A stretch of DNA of 7,444 bases from Akkermansiaceae bacterium. Lineage in GTDB: Bacteria > Verrucomicrobiota > Verrucomicrobiia > Verrucomicrobiales > Akkermansiaceae. Within the stretch, counting starts at the first letter, position 1. Each line of letters begins with the position of its first letter. The notes below the pieces were generated by a model that was not told where the DNA came from, did not search any database, and saw nothing but the letters and a program-made list of their open reading frames with translations. A program made the translations under genes and the position numbers. Below are positions 6,614 to 7,444 of this stretch, one piece after another. The stretch spans positions 1-7,444 of the forward strand of contig JALOTR010000118.1 in the NCBI GenBank assembly GCA_025457805.1. Reading direction: 5' to 3'.

Positions 6614-7444
6614 GGTGAATCGCTTTTACCACGGCCCTCAGGAGTGATCTCTTTGAACATCGCATCCTCGGGATCGGCATACCCAGCGGGGAAGGCCGGA
6701 TTGCCGGACTTGGCGGGACTCTCCTTGAGCCATTGCTTGGTCTCGGCGTTATTTTTGATCATGGCATCCCTTTGTGCCCGGGATTTCGTGTTTTTGAGTT
6801 CATAGGCATGGCTTGCATCATAGGCTTCTTCCGCCTCAGGGCCGGGGTCGCGGGTTTCAAGCATCCATTGGTCCAGTCGCGCGCGCAGGGTTTCCAGCGT
6901 GGCGCGGTGTTGCGGGTCGTCTGCTAGATTGCGGGTTTCAAATGGATCCGCCCGCACATCGTAGAGTTCCTCCTTGGGGCGGGTGGGCGAAAACAGGAGT
7001 TTCTCGTGCAGCGGGCTCAACCTGCGCTGGGCATGCAGTTCGCGAAGCCGGATGACAGTCGGCTTCGCGTCCTTGTAGGCACTGGGTTGGAGCATGGGGC
7101 GCAAGGGATAGAAATTGCGGATGTATTTGAACTGTTCCGTGCGCACGCTGCGAATGCGATCCACCGTCACATCACAGCGATCACGGGCGCCAAAGACGGC
7201 GTCACGCCTTTGATAATCCTTGGCAAAAATGTCGCGGCCCTGCATCCAGGATGGCACCGGCAGGCCCGCCCAGGCCAGTGAGATGGCAGCCATATCGATG
7301 TGCTCGATCAGATCGGTGCGCACTCCTCCGCGGGCGATGCCCGGTCCGCGCACGATGAACGGCGTACGAATTCCCTCGTCATAAAGGAACTGTTTTCCAC
7401 GCGCGTTGCTGATGCCATTGTCGCCCATGAAGATGATGAGGGTC
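6610..7444 (-). CDS. Second sulfatase, C-terminal part (truncated by window edge)
   Basis: The reading frame is open to the right edge, so these 277 codons are the C-terminal half of a larger gene. The visible part begins TLIIFMGDNG; D8 and N9 are the conserved metal ligands of the sulfatase fold. GIRTPFIVRGPG (24-35 of the visible part) is the usual segment after the metal site. The segment GARDRCDVTVDRIRSVR and then KYIRNFYPLRP resembles enzymes often annotated as heparan N-sulfatase-like (possibly SulfAtlas S1_8), a moderately confident impression. LYDVRADPFETRNL (160-173) is the typical C-terminal signature. After it comes a charged tail of about 75 residues, rich in Lys, Glu and Ala, longer than in most sulfatases. 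The signal peptide and the C-x-P-x-R motif lie outside the window. The stop codon overlaps the next sulfatase's ATG, and the two enzymes differ clearly in sequence, so they probably remove different sulfates. Confidence 0.93.
   Translation of the reverse strand, partial: TLIIFMGDNGISNARGKQFLYDEGIRTPFIVRGPGIARGGVRTDLIEHIDMAAISLAWAGLPVPSWMQGRDIFAKDYQRRDAVFGARDRCDVTVDRIRSVRTEQFKYIRNFYPLRPMLQPSAYKDAKPTVIRLRELHAQRRLSPLHEKLLFSPTRPKEELYDVRADPFETRNLADDPQHRATLETLRARLDQWMLETRDPGPEAEEAYDASHAYELKNTKSRAQRDAMIKNNAETKQWLKESPAKSGNPAFPAGYADPEDAMFKEITPEGRGKSDSP

Noticed and set aside
7426..7428. ATG at 7428 as the true start of the last sulfatase gene.
   Set aside because: The frame stays open to the window edge and the preceding residues (TLIIF) are the usual strand before the sulfatase metal-binding Asp-Asn, so this Met is internal.

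Overview
The window is a GC-rich stretch from a bacterial glycan-degradation locus in which all supported genes lie on the minus strand. Formylglycine-type sulfatases, a TAT-exported Gfo/Idh/MocA oxidoreductase and a DUF1080 protein side by side, plus weak Shine-Dalgarno signals, suggest the PVC group. Verrucomicrobiota is my first guess and Planctomycetota the alternative. This is inference from gene content, since the window has no rRNA or other marker gene.

In transcription order (right to left) the genes are: the C-terminal part of a sulfatase (6610 to the right edge); a complete second sulfatase (5156-6613), which starts inside the first one's stop codon through an ATGA overlap; a GH92 alpha-mannosidase (2809-5115); a type I mannose-6-phosphate isomerase (1807-2748); a 148-base gap with a candidate promoter and an unusual TTTCC/GGAAA inverted-repeat cluster; a TAT-signal Gfo/Idh/MocA oxidoreductase (294-1658); a 119-base gap with an imperfect hairpin and a second candidate promoter; and the N-terminus of a secreted DUF1080 protein running off the left edge (1-174).

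The first four genes read as one pathway. Exported sulfatases remove sulfate from a polysaccharide or glycoprotein glycan. The exported GH92 enzyme, which keeps the residues linked to alpha-1,2-mannosidase specificity, releases mannose. After uptake and phosphorylation by proteins not in the window, the cytoplasmic isomerase converts mannose 6-phosphate to fructose 6-phosphate. The last two genes form a probably separate unit whose families are associated with the oxidative, 3-keto-intermediate route of glycoside cleavage. The most notable feature is this juxtaposition of a desulfation plus hydrolysis module with a putative extracytoplasmic redox-cleavage module. No RNA genes, mobile elements, CRISPR arrays or transporters were seen. 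The long open frames on the plus strand are shadows of the real genes.
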